A stretch of 64,000 nt of DNA from an uncultured bacterium (GTDB taxonomy: Bacteria; Cyanobacteriota; Vampirovibrionia; Gastranaerophilales; Gastranaerophilaceae). Positions 18,691 through 28,217 of the stretch are shown piece after piece (position 1 is the first letter of the stretch; the number at the start of each line of letters is the position of its first letter). The stretch spans positions 124,001-188,000 of the forward strand of contig CAJMPQ010000001.1 in NCBI GenBank assembly GCA_905215335.1. Reading direction: 5' to 3'. The notes beneath the pieces are model-generated. The model did not search any database and was not told where the DNA came from. It saw only the letters and a list, made by a program, of their open reading frames with translations. Both the position numbers and the translations under genes were made by a program.

Positions 18691-19497
18691 TTACAAATAG
18701 CATTTACGCTCTTGACCTTCAACCCCTGCAAACAACTCTACATATTGTTTAGCAGGACTTACGTCAATTTTTTGCAATAAAACTTCTTCAATTTGGAAGA
18801 AACCAACATCACCTGACATTTCAATATCAATTTTGATAGGTTTTCTTTCTCCACGATGAATACGAATTCTATTTATTGCATTTGCTGAATATTTATGGAT
18901 ATCACCAACTCTTGGAGTAGTATTTATTGCCATAGGTATTCTAGCTCTACCTTTTGTCATATCACAACCATCTGCAATTAAAATAATTCCGGCTTCTATT
19001 GAATGTATTTTTCTTGAAGACATATGACCAATAATTGCCTCAGTTGCAACAGAACGAATAATTACACGTTTGTGCAAATCATCAGGAAACATATGCATAA
19101 GTGTTCTTTCGATTATAGGTTGAGCCAAAAGTGATGACATTTCTTCATGCCCCTGACGTCCGATAGACATACCTAAATCGTGCATTAAGCCTGCTAAAAT
19201 AACAGAACACATACTGTCTTCAAATGTTCCAATTTCTTCTCGTTCTAAAGATGTCTGTATACCGGCTTCATGCAAAATATTCAACATCTTGATAGCATTC
19301 GCAGCTACTTGGCGCATGTGAACAGGGCCATGGTCATTATAACCAAGACGTCTTATTGAAACATTATTTGCATATTCTTGTAATTCCTGTAATTCTTCAT
19401 CTGCAAATAAATATTTTACTAATTCTAAGCATACAGGATAATTTTTCAATCTTCCTTGTATTTTTGATTCCGTAGAAATTTCTTTAACTGATTTCAT
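18691..19497 (-). CDS. HD-domain phosphohydrolase
   Basis: 268 residues with the HD metal site: His56/His60 in NDHGPVHMRQV, His106-Asp107 in AGLMHDLGM, His117 in GRQGHEEM, and a later Asp in LIADGCDMTKGRARIP. The enclosing fold looks like the HD hydrolases that act on nucleotides or (p)ppGpp-like substrates, but no synthetase or TGS domain is present. The C-terminal 60 residues are strand-rich (KIDIEMSGDVGFFQIEEVLL). The substrate is unassigned. It appears monocistronic. Confidence 0.8.
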   Translation of the reverse strand: MKSVKEISTESKIQGRLKNYPVCLELVKYLFADEELQELQEYANNVSIRRLGYNDHGPVHMRQVAANAIKMLNILHEAGIQTSLEREEIGTFEDSMCSVILAGLMHDLGMSIGRQGHEEMSSLLAQPIIERTLMHMFPDDLHKRVIIRSVATEAIIGHMSSRKIHSIEAGIILIADGCDMTKGRARIPMAINTTPRVGDIHKYSANAINRIRIHRGERKPIKIDIEMSGDVGFFQIEEVLLQKIDVSPAKQYVELFAGVEGQERKCYL

Positions 19498-19574
19498 AAT
19501 TTCAGACTCTTCTTTACTATATCTCTATATTAATATAATAACCTATATTTTAGAAAAAGTTAAGCCTAAAACTA

Positions 19575-20336
19575 TTATTTCTTTTCTTGAATATAACTTA
19601 AAATACCATTTATAAATGTAAGTGGGTGTACAGGGCAACCTGGTATATACAAGTCAATAGGATATTTTTCTAAAAATTCACGATTTATTTTAGAACTTTC
19701 TTGGAATACTCCACCTGAAATTGCACAAGCACCGCATAAAATTACTAATTTGGGATTTGGCACAGATTTATAACAATCTTCAAGTGCGAATGCCATATTC
19801 TCAGAAATTGGACCAGTTATAACAATGCCATCAGCATGACGTGGTGAAGCTACAAAATCAATTCCAAATCTTCCCATATCAAAGTTTACATTAGAACAAG
19901 CATTCAATTCCATTTCGCAACCGTTACAACCACCAGCTGAAACTTGTCTTAATTTCAATGATCTTGAAAAGACTGAAGTTATTTCTTTTTTCACTTCTAC
20001 TGCAATTTTTTCATATGCAGCTGCTGGCATATCTTCTGTTATTATTAACTTTTCTCTATCTGTAGATGTTAATTTATAAAAATTAGAAAAATTAATTGCA
20101 TGTGATTCACAAACATTTTTACAAGCTCCACAGAAAGTACATTTTCCCATATCTATAGATATCGGATTTAATTTTAAAGCTCCTGTTGGACAAACATTCA
20201 AACATTTTTGACAATCTGAACATTTAGAATTTTTAATTATTGGAAAACCTCTAAATTGTTCTCTCATTGGAGCATTTTGAATATCTTTTATAAATTGTTC
20301 ACCTTGATAAATTCTAGATTTTAATGTATCAAACAT
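19575..20336 (-). CDS. hyfI: Ehr/Hyf-like complex small subunit with ferredoxin domain
   Basis: 253 residues. An N-terminal pair of [4Fe-4S] sites (CSDCQKCLNVCP and CTFCGACKNVC) is joined to a NuoB/HycG-type small subunit with CNGCEMELNACSN, LCGACAISGG and PGCPVHP holding the proximal cluster. It is therefore equivalent to HyfH plus HyfI in one chain, carrying electrons from a soluble donor to the membrane arm. It is the last gene of the hyfB-C-E-F-G-I order. Confidence 0.9.
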   Translation of the reverse strand: MFDTLKSRIYQGEQFIKDIQNAPMREQFRGFPIIKNSKCSDCQKCLNVCPTGALKLNPISIDMGKCTFCGACKNVCESHAINFSNFYKLTSTDREKLIITEDMPAAAYEKIAVEVKKEITSVFSRSLKLRQVSAGGCNGCEMELNACSNVNFDMGRFGIDFVASPRHADGIVITGPISENMAFALEDCYKSVPNPKLVILCGACAISGGVFQESSKINREFLEKYPIDLYIPGCPVHPLTFINGILSYIQEKK

Positions 20337-20348
20337 AGTTTATATTCC

Positions 20349-21818
20349 TTATAAATCATTTCCTGAGTAAGACAAATTGAAACTTTTATTACATAAAGGG
20401 AAGTCTGAAACCCCATTATTTCTAACAGCTAATGCTAAACCATACCAGTTATTGAAAGATGGATCTTTTATTTTGTATTTAGATAACTTTCCAAAACAAT
20501 CAGTCATTGCAATATGAACAACTTCACCTCTCCAACCTTCAGTTATTGAAATTGCAAATGAATCTTTTGCTAATTCATTTTCAAGTCCTTCTGCAATAAT
20601 AGGTTCACCTTTGTACTTTCTCAATTTTTCAAATATAATTTTTACCATAGCCAAAGATTGCATAACTTCGTTATATCTTAGTCTAAATCTTGCATTCACA
20701 TCACCTGTCGGTTTGAATGACTGAGCTTCAACATTCAACTCTTTCATCCATTTGTCAGGGAAATTAAAACGAGAATCTAAATTAACACCTGAAGCCTTTG
20801 CTGCCATACCAACAAGTCCAACTTCTCTAGCTCGTTCTTCACTTACTGTTCCTGTTTTTTCTAATCTTGACATAACTGAAGAATTTTTTAACATTGTATT
20901 AGTCATTCTTTCTACATCTTTAGTTACTTTATCTAAAGTCTTCATAGCTCTATCAAGAATTTCATCTGATGGATCAAAATTAACACCACCAACGGTGATA
21001 AAACCTCTTCCAAAACGGCTGCCACACAATTCTAGCATTGTATTAATCACTAAAGTTCTTGTTGCACCGAAAACTGAAGCACCCATCAAATATGCAATAT
21101 CTCCGGCAATTGCACCCAAATCACCAATATGAATTGCTGCTCTTTCCATTTCTAAAGCGGCCTTTCTGATTAATTGCGCCTTATCTGGAACAGTAATACC
21201 TTTTAATGTTTCAATCACTTGAGAATAAGCTGTATTATATGCAATAACACTATCACCGCAAATAGACTCAGCTAATTGGTTAGATGGTGATTTTAGCATT
21301 AATTCTTCAACACCACGATGTTGATAACCTAACATTATCTCTAAGTGATAAACTGTTTCACCATTACACATAAATCTAAAATGTCCTGGCTCAATAACAC
21401 CTGCGTGAATAGGACCAACTGCAACTTGGTGAACTTCTTCACCTTCCATTTCAAAAAATGGATATTTATCCTGATTTAATCTTACAGGTTTCAACCAAGG
21501 ATGATTTAGTGGCTCGATACCAAATTGTTCATAAAACTCACGTTCAAAAATATGAAATGATGGCACAAATTGAGTAATTGATTCATAAGATTTTTGATTT
21601 GCATTAAACACAGCAGATGAAACATACAATTCAGAATTCTCATCATCAGCCAAAACTACAAATAATCTTATATTACCAAAACCCCAATCTTTACCGAAAA
21701 ATGCAATTGGACGTTTGTTTAATTTAATAATTTCTTCTCTTAATTCATCTATTCCTAAAGCAGGAATTTTTCCTAAATCTAATTTTGTATTATTTTTTGT
21801 TGTAATCCATTTTGCCAT
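20349..21818 (-). CDS. hyfG: Ehr/Hyf-like complex large subunit (NuoC-NuoD fusion, Ni site lost)
   Basis: 489 residues: NuoC-like domain (about 1-120) followed by a NuoD/[NiFe] large-subunit domain. In hydrogenases nickel is held by two CxxC motifs. Here the first reads ESICGDS, keeping Cys187 but with Ser190. The second reads KDPSFNN, with Ser454 and Asn457 in place of both cysteines. Three of the four ligands are missing, so hydrogen chemistry is not expected. The tail DFPLCNKSFNLSYSG matches, as I recall, the Ehr (energy-converting hydrogenase related) group between complex I and group 4 hydrogenases. Confidence 0.9.
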   Translation of the reverse strand: MAKWITTKNNTKLDLGKIPALGIDELREEIIKLNKRPIAFFGKDWGFGNIRLFVVLADDENSELYVSSAVFNANQKSYESITQFVPSFHIFEREFYEQFGIEPLNHPWLKPVRLNQDKYPFFEMEGEEVHQVAVGPIHAGVIEPGHFRFMCNGETVYHLEIMLGYQHRGVEELMLKSPSNQLAESICGDSVIAYNTAYSQVIETLKGITVPDKAQLIRKAALEMERAAIHIGDLGAIAGDIAYLMGASVFGATRTLVINTMLELCGSRFGRGFITVGGVNFDPSDEILDRAMKTLDKVTKDVERMTNTMLKNSSVMSRLEKTGTVSEERAREVGLVGMAAKASGVNLDSRFNFPDKWMKELNVEAQSFKPTGDVNARFRLRYNEVMQSLAMVKIIFEKLRKYKGEPIIAEGLENELAKDSFAISITEGWRGEVVHIAMTDCFGKLSKYKIKDPSFNNWYGLALAVRNNGVSDFPLCNKSFNLSYSGNDL

Positions 21819-21835
21819 AATTTTATCCTTGTATA

Positions 21836-23275
21836 TTAAAATCCTGCAACCGCTAAGTTAATAATGTTGTTCAAATGAGTTGGAATATAAATTCCTAAAA
21901 CAAATACTATAATTAACATTACAATTTGCGGAATGTACATAAATACTGAAACTTTATTTTTATTTTCTTCTATCAATTTGGCTTTATCTTCACTAACATT
22001 ACCAAATGCTGTTTTTATAACAACTTTACCAATACCGTAAAGTACAATTGTTAATAATAGAACGAATAAAGCACATAATAAATAATGTTTTTCTAATAAC
22101 ATTACTTTAATCATTATGAATTCACTTATAAATAGAACAGAAGTTGGGAATGCACAAATTGCTAAAAATGATACAACCCACAACCAACCTGTTGTACAAT
22201 CAGCTTTCATAACACCATTAATTGATTTAATTCTTTTTGTACCATAAAGTTCTAAAATATTTCCTGAAGTCAAGAAGAATGATGCTTTAGCCAAAGAATG
22301 ACCGATTAAATGTAATATAACTGCATAATAAGCAATTCCACCTAAAGCCAATCCAATAGCTAAAATACCCATATTTTCAATAGAAGAATATGCCAACATT
22401 CTTTTATAATTTTTAATATGATAAACAAAAACTGCTGTTACAAATAAAGATAAGAAACCCATTACCAAAAGAATTATCTTTGCATAATCCATACAATTAG
22501 CAAGAGTCATAATCTTATAAACTCTAACAATTACAAGAAAAGCTGAGTTCAACAATGTAGCAGATAATAATGCTGAAATAGGAGATGGAGCTTCAGAGTG
22601 AGCATCAGGCAACCAAAAATGAATTGGAGCCAAACCCATTTTTGCACCAAATCCAAATAACATAAATACAAATGCTATTTTTAACCAATTTAAATCAAAA
22701 TTAGCTGCATGTTTATATAATTGAGCAAAGTTCAAAGTATTAATAGAACCTGTTGAAATATTTAATAAAATAATTCCAACAAAAGCTAAAGCAATACCGA
22801 TTGAACAAATAAATACATACTTCCAAGCTGCTTCAATAGAATGTTTTGTTCTGTTGAAATAAATTAAATATGCACTTGATAAAGTAGTTGCTTCAACTAA
22901 AATCCAAGCAATTCCTAAATCTGTACTTAATATTGTTCCTGTCATAGACAATACAAATATCAAAATCATAGCAGAATAATTTCTTATTCTTCTATCTGAG
23001 AATTCTAAAGTTTTAACATAGCCATTGTTATAAAACGCTACCATTAAAAATACCAAAGATAATACCATTAAAAATATTAAATTGGTGTTATCAACAGCAA
23101 AGTAAGGAATCCCCGTTCTTGAACCAACTCCAACTGTTAACATTGCTGTAATAACAAAATGAACAATTGCATACAAATTTACCATCATGGTATTAAACGT
23201 TTTATTTTTAATAAATACCATTAACAAACAAGCTACTATTGGAAATATCAAAAGTGTATTAATCATATTATTCAT
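21836..23275 (-). CDS. hyfF: Ehr/Hyf-like complex antiporter-type subunit
   Basis: 479 residues of the NuoL/M/N (Mrp antiporter) family with about 14 spans. Diagnostic features are the acidic residue in AWILVEATTLSS, the lysine in EAAWKYVFICS, GFGAKMGLAPIHFWLPDAHSEAPSPISALLS, and KRMLAYSSIENMG. It is expected to move protons or sodium as part of the membrane arm. It overlaps the upstream hyfE-like gene by 8 bases. Confidence 0.92.
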   Translation of the reverse strand: MNNMINTLLIFPIVACLLMVFIKNKTFNTMMVNLYAIVHFVITAMLTVGVGSRTGIPYFAVDNTNLIFLMVLSLVFLMVAFYNNGYVKTLEFSDRRIRNYSAMILIFVLSMTGTILSTDLGIAWILVEATTLSSAYLIYFNRTKHSIEAAWKYVFICSIGIALAFVGIILLNISTGSINTLNFAQLYKHAANFDLNWLKIAFVFMLFGFGAKMGLAPIHFWLPDAHSEAPSPISALLSATLLNSAFLVIVRVYKIMTLANCMDYAKIILLVMGFLSLFVTAVFVYHIKNYKRMLAYSSIENMGILAIGLALGGIAYYAVILHLIGHSLAKASFFLTSGNILELYGTKRIKSINGVMKADCTTGWLWVVSFLAICAFPTSVLFISEFIMIKVMLLEKHYLLCALFVLLLTIVLYGIGKVVIKTAFGNVSEDKAKLIEENKNKVSVFMYIPQIVMLIIVFVLGIYIPTHLNNIINLAVAGF

Positions 23276-23909
23276 AGTCCTTTAAATCTGATAAGTGTGA
23301 AACTTCTAAATCTTTAAATTCTTTATTAATTACGTTTACAAATAATCCTAAAATGTAAACTGCAATAAATACATCTAATAAAACACCCATATTAACTAAC
23401 ATTGGCATTTCTTTCGCAACAGAAAGTGATAATAAAAATATACCGTTTTCCATTGTAATAAATTCAATTACATTTGAGATAATTTTATGCTTGATTGTAA
23501 TTAACCATAAACTTATAACTATTGTTGAAACTGATACTCCGAAAAACATTGGAGAAATCAATTTCATAGATGAAACATAGTAGTTAGAAACTAAAAATCC
23601 AGCCATAAGAATAATACTTGCAATTACTAAGCAATAAAAATGTGGAATATTTGCTGCAACATCACGGTTTGAATGAGTTTTTTTCAAAACTTTATATAAA
23701 AACCAAGGTATAACTATAGATTTAACAATTAAAGTTTCAACTGTTAAAAACGCAAAGTTTAACCAATTCATATGCTTCATACCGCAGCAGCAAATCAAGA
23801 ATAATAACACTCCTTGAACAATTAAAAGTCTTATGTGCGCAATGATTCTACTTGTTGCCGCAAGATATAACATAGTCAAACCGAAAAGTATTATAAATCC
23901 GTTTATCAT
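23268..23909 (-). CDS. hyfE: Ehr/Hyf-like complex subunit E
   Basis: 213 residues with about six hydrophobic helices, resembling hydrogenase-4 component E, whose C-terminal part corresponds to NuoK. The helices near 60-75 carry TVETLIVKSIVIPWFLYKVLK, typical of the family. Start and end are fixed by the tight packing: 4 bases after the hyfC-like gene and an 8-base overlap with hyfF. Confidence 0.85.
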   Translation of the reverse strand: MINGFIILFGLTMLYLAATSRIIAHIRLLIVQGVLLFLICCCGMKHMNWLNFAFLTVETLIVKSIVIPWFLYKVLKKTHSNRDVAANIPHFYCLVIASIILMAGFLVSNYYVSSMKLISPMFFGVSVSTIVISLWLITIKHKIISNVIEFITMENGIFLLSLSVAKEMPMLVNMGVLLDVFIAVYILGLFVNVINKEFKDLEVSHLSDLKDYE

Positions 23910-23913
23910 CTAT

Positions 23914-24831
23914 CTAACCTCCAAACATCCTTGCAATAACAAGAGAAAATACAACCAATCCCAATGAACTCATAATAAATATAAATTCAAATACGTGAGA
24001 CATTCTTATTCTTGCCATTCCGGATTCAACAGTACCAATGATTACAGATATTAAGAACATAATCAAAAGATACAAAATAACTGATAACCAATCACTAATA
24101 CCTGCTGGTATTATCATATTGGCAATTAATGAAGATATAAGAAGCATTTTAATTCCGTTAGCCCAAGTAAATAATGCTAAATCACTACCTGAGTTATCTA
24201 AAATCATAACTTCATGTATCATAGTCAATTCAAGGTGAGTAGCCGGATCATCTACCGGAACTCTTGAACCTTCAATTAACACCATTATAAATAAAACTAC
24301 AACTGCAAATACTGTAATTAAAATTCCATAACTTCCTGCATTTGCTAATATAGCTTTTAAACTATCAAATGTATAATTACCGCTCAAGGCCATAATTGAA
24401 GCTATTACCATAAAGAAAGCAGGTTCTACAATTGATGTAAAACAAGCTTCTCTAGAAGCTCCCATTCCTTCAAAACTGCTACCTGTATCCATTGCAGAAA
24501 TTAAAGAAACAAATTTACTTAAACTCAAAGTATAAGCAAAAATTATAATTCCAGCAGTTACATTAATTAGTGCACTTCCAGATGCTAATGGAACAAACAT
24601 TCCTGCAAACAATACTGAAGCAATAGCAACAACTGGAGCTATTTTAAATACAACTGAAGTTGTTTTACTAATTACGTAATCTTTTTTCATTAATTTTACA
24701 AAATCATAAAACGGTTGCATTACAGAAGGTCCTTTTCTTCCACCCCAGAATGATTTTGTTTTCTTAATTACACCCGCCATCAAGAACGGTACAAATAATA
24801 GAATTATTAAATTCAATAACTTCATAATCAT
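23914..24831 (-). CDS. hyfC: Ehr/Hyf-like complex subunit C (NuoH/HycD family)
   Basis: 305 residues with about eight spans. NuoH-family marks are GGRKGPSVMQPFYDFVKLMKK, the loop MDTGSSFEGMGASREACF, and EGSRVPVDDPATHLELTMIHEV. NuoH-type subunits form the quinone/proton-entry region in complex I and the anchor for the peripheral arm in group 4 hydrogenases. It lies 7 bases from the hyfB-like gene. Confidence 0.93.
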   Translation of the reverse strand: MIMKLLNLIILLFVPFLMAGVIKKTKSFWGGRKGPSVMQPFYDFVKLMKKDYVISKTTSVVFKIAPVVAIASVLFAGMFVPLASGSALINVTAGIIIFAYTLSLSKFVSLISAMDTGSSFEGMGASREACFTSIVEPAFFMVIASIMALSGNYTFDSLKAILANAGSYGILITVFAVVVLFIMVLIEGSRVPVDDPATHLELTMIHEVMILDNSGSDLALFTWANGIKMLLISSLIANMIIPAGISDWLSVILYLLIMFLISVIIGTVESGMARIRMSHVFEFIFIMSSLGLVVFSLVIARMFGG

Positions 24832-24838
24832 CTTTAAC

Positions 24839-26830
24839 TTATCCTATAAATAAACTTCCAATTATTACTAATACTAAAAATATCAATCCATATTTTATAT
24901 AAGCTTGAATATTACCACTTTGAATAGATTCAAACTTAGATAAAAACCATTCATCAGATTTTAATAATGGATTAATTACATAAGCTTCTTCAATATCTTC
25001 AATATGTAAATTGAAATGAGCAGCTTTAGGGAATAATTTTCTTGGTTTTTCAACATCAAATACCTTTTTAAACAATGGTTTCAACATTGATAAAAATGGA
25101 CTTGCGTAAGAAGATGCTGAATATTGCATACGATTATTTGCTCTGTTATAACCACATCCCCAAGTATCGTGCAATTCAATTTTACTATTTGTAAGTTTTA
25201 ATTTTAATAAAATCAAAATTGTTAAAAATACTAAAAATGCAATTACATATAAAGCAATTGTTTGCATCAATCTCATTGGTTCATAACAAACAGAGAAAAT
25301 ATTCATCGTTGTCATTGGAACTAATGCTAATATAACTTTTTTAATGTACCAAAATACATATTGTGGATAAACACCAATCAGCAAAGTTAAAATAGCTAAA
25401 AAGCTCATTGGGAATATCATAGATTTACCAACATCACCTTGTACTTTTTGAGCAGTTTCAGTTCTAGGTAAACCTAAGAAAATTACACTAAAAGCTCTAG
25501 TAAAACATAATATAGCCATAGTTCCAACCAATGCCAATCCTGATATTGCAAACAACATCAAAATAACAGTTGAGAAATTGTGAATAGATAAACCTTTGAA
25601 CATACCAAAGTAAATTAAAAATTCACTGATAAAACCATTAAATAATGGTAATCCACAAATTGCAATTGAACCAATTAAAAATAGAATTGCAGTAGCCGGC
25701 ATTGACTTAATTAAACCACCAAGAATTTCAATATCTCTTGTATGTGTTTTTGTATAAACACTACCAACAGAGAAGAATAATAATTCTTTAAATATAGAGT
25801 GGTTTAATATATGTAAAAGTCCACCAACAAAACCTGCTAAAACTAAAGCAGGAGCATTATAAGCTAATCCAATCATTCCAACACCGATACCAATACCAAT
25901 AATACCGATATTTTCAATTGAAGAATAAGCTAACATTCTTTTCATATCAACTTGAGATATAGCGTATAAAACACCATATAAAGCTGTAACTACACCAATG
26001 ATTAAAACTGCGAAAGAAACATATTTTGAAGGAATTCCAATCCAAGAAATAGTTCTTAGGATTCCATAAATACCAGTTTTAATCATTACACCTGACATCA
26101 CCGCACTAACATGACTTGGTGCTGCCGGGTGAGCATCAGGTAACCAGTTGTGGAAAGGAACAAAACCAGCTTTTGTTCCAAAACCAATAAATAATAAACA
26201 AAATACAACATTTGCTAAATTAGCTTTTGAATGCAATATTGTTGAAAATGCACCAAAATCAAAACTTCCTGATTTTATAGATAATAAAGCAAATGCAATC
26301 ATTATAAATAATACAGAAAAATGCATAAATACTAAATATTTAATACCAGCTTTTAAAACATCTTTCTTATCATTTTCAAAAATTACAAGGAAAAATGAAC
26401 TTAATGACATTATTTCCCAACAAATTAAAAACATTAAAGCATTTTGGCAAGTTACAACAGATAACATAGAACCAACTAATGCCGGTAAAAATACTAAATG
26501 AGGATTTATATTTTTACCTTTTTCAATGTAAGGATTTAAATATCCTTTTGAATAAATAATTGATGCCAAACTCATTACAGAAATTACAATAATGAAAAAT
26601 GCTGCAATTGGATCAATTACAAAATTAACAGCACCAAAAATGCTGTTAAAATTAAAAGTTTTTACAAAATTTTCACCGCAAAATAAAACTTTGCAAGCTG
26701 GGATCAAACACAATACTGATGCAACAAACGACAAAATTGACAATACAGTAATTTTGTATTTATTTGCAAACAACATCGCAATAAATCCGCTCAAAAATAA
26801 AATCAAAATACCTACTAAAAAATTTTCCAT
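24839..26830 (-). CDS. hyfB: Ehr/Hyf-like complex antiporter-type subunit B
   Basis: About 663 residues, NuoL/HycC family, around 16 spans. Key features are ICWEIMSLSSFFLVIFE, AGIKYLVFMHFSVLF, GFVPFHNWLPDAHPAAPSHVSAVMSG, KRMLAYSSIENIG and the HILNHSIFKELLFFS motif. The ATG at 26830 was chosen because GGAAG lies 8 bases before it; an ATG 15 bases further out has no ribosome site. It is the first gene of the six-gene operon, with about 430 bases of AT-rich DNA upstream. Confidence 0.92.
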   Translation of the reverse strand: MENFLVGILILFLSGFIAMLFANKYKITVLSILSFVASVLCLIPACKVLFCGENFVKTFNFNSIFGAVNFVIDPIAAFFIIVISVMSLASIIYSKGYLNPYIEKGKNINPHLVFLPALVGSMLSVVTCQNALMFLICWEIMSLSSFFLVIFENDKKDVLKAGIKYLVFMHFSVLFIMIAFALLSIKSGSFDFGAFSTILHSKANLANVVFCLLFIGFGTKAGFVPFHNWLPDAHPAAPSHVSAVMSGVMIKTGIYGILRTISWIGIPSKYVSFAVLIIGVVTALYGVLYAISQVDMKRMLAYSSIENIGIIGIGIGVGMIGLAYNAPALVLAGFVGGLLHILNHSIFKELLFFSVGSVYTKTHTRDIEILGGLIKSMPATAILFLIGSIAICGLPLFNGFISEFLIYFGMFKGLSIHNFSTVILMLFAISGLALVGTMAILCFTRAFSVIFLGLPRTETAQKVQGDVGKSMIFPMSFLAILTLLIGVYPQYVFWYIKKVILALVPMTTMNIFSVCYEPMRLMQTIALYVIAFLVFLTILILLKLKLTNSKIELHDTWGCGYNRANNRMQYSASSYASPFLSMLKPLFKKVFDVEKPRKLFPKAAHFNLHIEDIEEAYVINPLLKSDEWFLSKFESIQSGNIQAYIKYGLIFLVLVIIGSLFIG

Positions 26831-27265
26831 ACCAAATTCTTCCATAAATTAACAATGTAAAACGGGAAATTTGTTGATATAAATTTATGGCTAAAAATAA
26901 ATAATAACAATAGTTTCAACTATTAAAATTAACTAAAATTTTAGTCAAAAAAAATACCCAACAAAACTGTTTTAAATCTAACAAAAAAGAAAGTCAAGTG
27001 TATTTTTTACAATTATTAAATAGTTAGCAAAACCCTTGTCGCACAATAGTTTCAAAATTTAGAGATTAAATTTTTGATATTTCCCTCTTGAATTTTAAAT
27101 TTTACGATATACAATAACACACGAATCTAATCGAGATTCTTTATTTTAGGACAATTTAAGATTATTGTACCGAGCACACTATATGCCCAGTATGAAACCC
27201 AATACAAAATTGGGAAGTCTTTTTGTTGTGAAGTCAAAAATATGAAAAGGAGAGAATAAAAAACA
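26831..27265. other. AT-rich divergent intergenic region with leader hairpins
   Basis: This stretch separates the Ehr operon (minus) from the formate/nitrite channel gene (plus) and must hold both promoters. No credible gene is present. Two inverted repeats are visible near the channel gene: GAATCT/AGATTC (27123-27139), and CCCAAT/ATTGGG (27198-27214) followed by a T-run at 27219-27223. The second resembles a small terminator in the leader and could be an attenuator. I do not recognise a known riboswitch. Confidence 0.5.
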
Positions 27266-28135
27266 ATGACAGAAACACAAAATTTAGACACAAAAGATTG
27301 TATTACCCCAGGTAATGTTGCACACGAATTAGCCGAAAGCGTAATGCCTACAAAAGCTAACTTTAGAAAATCAAAAACTTTTGTATTAGCAATCGCAGCA
27401 GGTGCCCTAATTGCTTTTGGTGCACAAGTTTCATTAACAGTAATGACAGGTACAGAAAGTATAAGTTGGGGATTTGCTAAACTTATAGGAGCAATGACAT
27501 TTGCTACAGGTTTGATGATGGTTGTACTAACAGGTGCAGAATTATTTACCGGTAACGTAATGATGACATTTGCAGTAATTGAAAAAAGAACAAGTTTCCT
27601 TAAATTATTAAGAAACTGGTCAATAGTTTATGTAGGAAACTTTGTAGGTTCAATAATTTTAGCATTATTAATATACCTATCAGGTTGTTCTCACAATTCA
27701 CACGAAGCTTTAGGTGTTATGGGACTTACAACAGCTTGTACTAAAGCTAGCTTACCATTTATCGAAGCTTTCACAAGAGGTATCTTATGTAACTGGTTAG
27801 TTTGTTTAGCAATATGGATGGCTTCATCTTCTAGACACGTAATCGGAAAAATATTTGCTATATTCTTCCCTATTATGACATTCGTTGCTTCTGGTTATGA
27901 ACACAGTATTGCGAATATGTATTTCTTAACTAACGGTTTATTCTTAAAAAATACTCCAGCAATTGTTGCAGCTTCAGGTTTAACTACTGAACAACTTTCA
28001 CACTTAACATTAAAATCTTGTTTATTAGGTAACTTACTTCCTGTAACACTAGGAAACATTGTAGGAGCTTTAGTATTCGTTGTACTATTATTCTGGACAG
28101 CATACTTAAGAGATGATCATAATAAACAAAATTAA
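27266..28135 (+). CDS. formate/nitrite transporter family channel
   Basis: 289 residues with six hydrophobic helices. FNT marks are KSKTFVLAIAAGALIAFGA, GAELFTGNVMM, GNFVGSI, RGILCNWLVCLAIWMA and SGYEHSIANMYF, whose His is the central gating histidine. The pentameric channel passes formate, nitrite or hydrosulfide across the inner membrane. It is divergent from the Ehr operon, which makes formate a reasonable guess. AAAAGGAGAG precedes the ATG, and a strong terminator follows. Confidence 0.93.
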   Translation: MTETQNLDTKDCITPGNVAHELAESVMPTKANFRKSKTFVLAIAAGALIAFGAQVSLTVMTGTESISWGFAKLIGAMTFATGLMMVVLTGAELFTGNVMMTFAVIEKRTSFLKLLRNWSIVYVGNFVGSIILALLIYLSGCSHNSHEALGVMGLTTACTKASLPFIEAFTRGILCNWLVCLAIWMASSSRHVIGKIFAIFFPIMTFVASGYEHSIANMYFLTNGLFLKNTPAIVAASGLTTEQLSHLTLKSCLLGNLLPVTLGNIVGALVFVVLLFWTAYLRDDHNKQN

Positions 28136-28147
28136 TAATAATTACAC

Positions 28148-28182
28148 AAGAGGCAGAAATTAAATTTCTGCCTCTTTAATTT
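28148..28182 (+). terminator. intrinsic terminator
   Basis: The arms AAGAGGCAGAAAT and its complement (28148-28176) form a nearly perfect stem, with TTTAATTT at the right end. It ends the FNT channel transcript. Confidence 0.85.
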
Positions 28183-28217
28183 ATAATAGCAAAATTTAAT
28201 TGGGAACAACTCTAGCC

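Noticed and set aside
20752..21132. 126-codon plus-strand open frame inside the large subunit gene
   Set aside because: Antisense shadow of a conserved gene with no start signal.
19575..26830. A true [NiFe] hydrogenase (Hyc/Hyf/Ech)
   Set aside because: Three of the four nickel-binding cysteines are replaced (CGDS and DPSFNN), and no Ni maturation genes are nearby. Ehr fits better.
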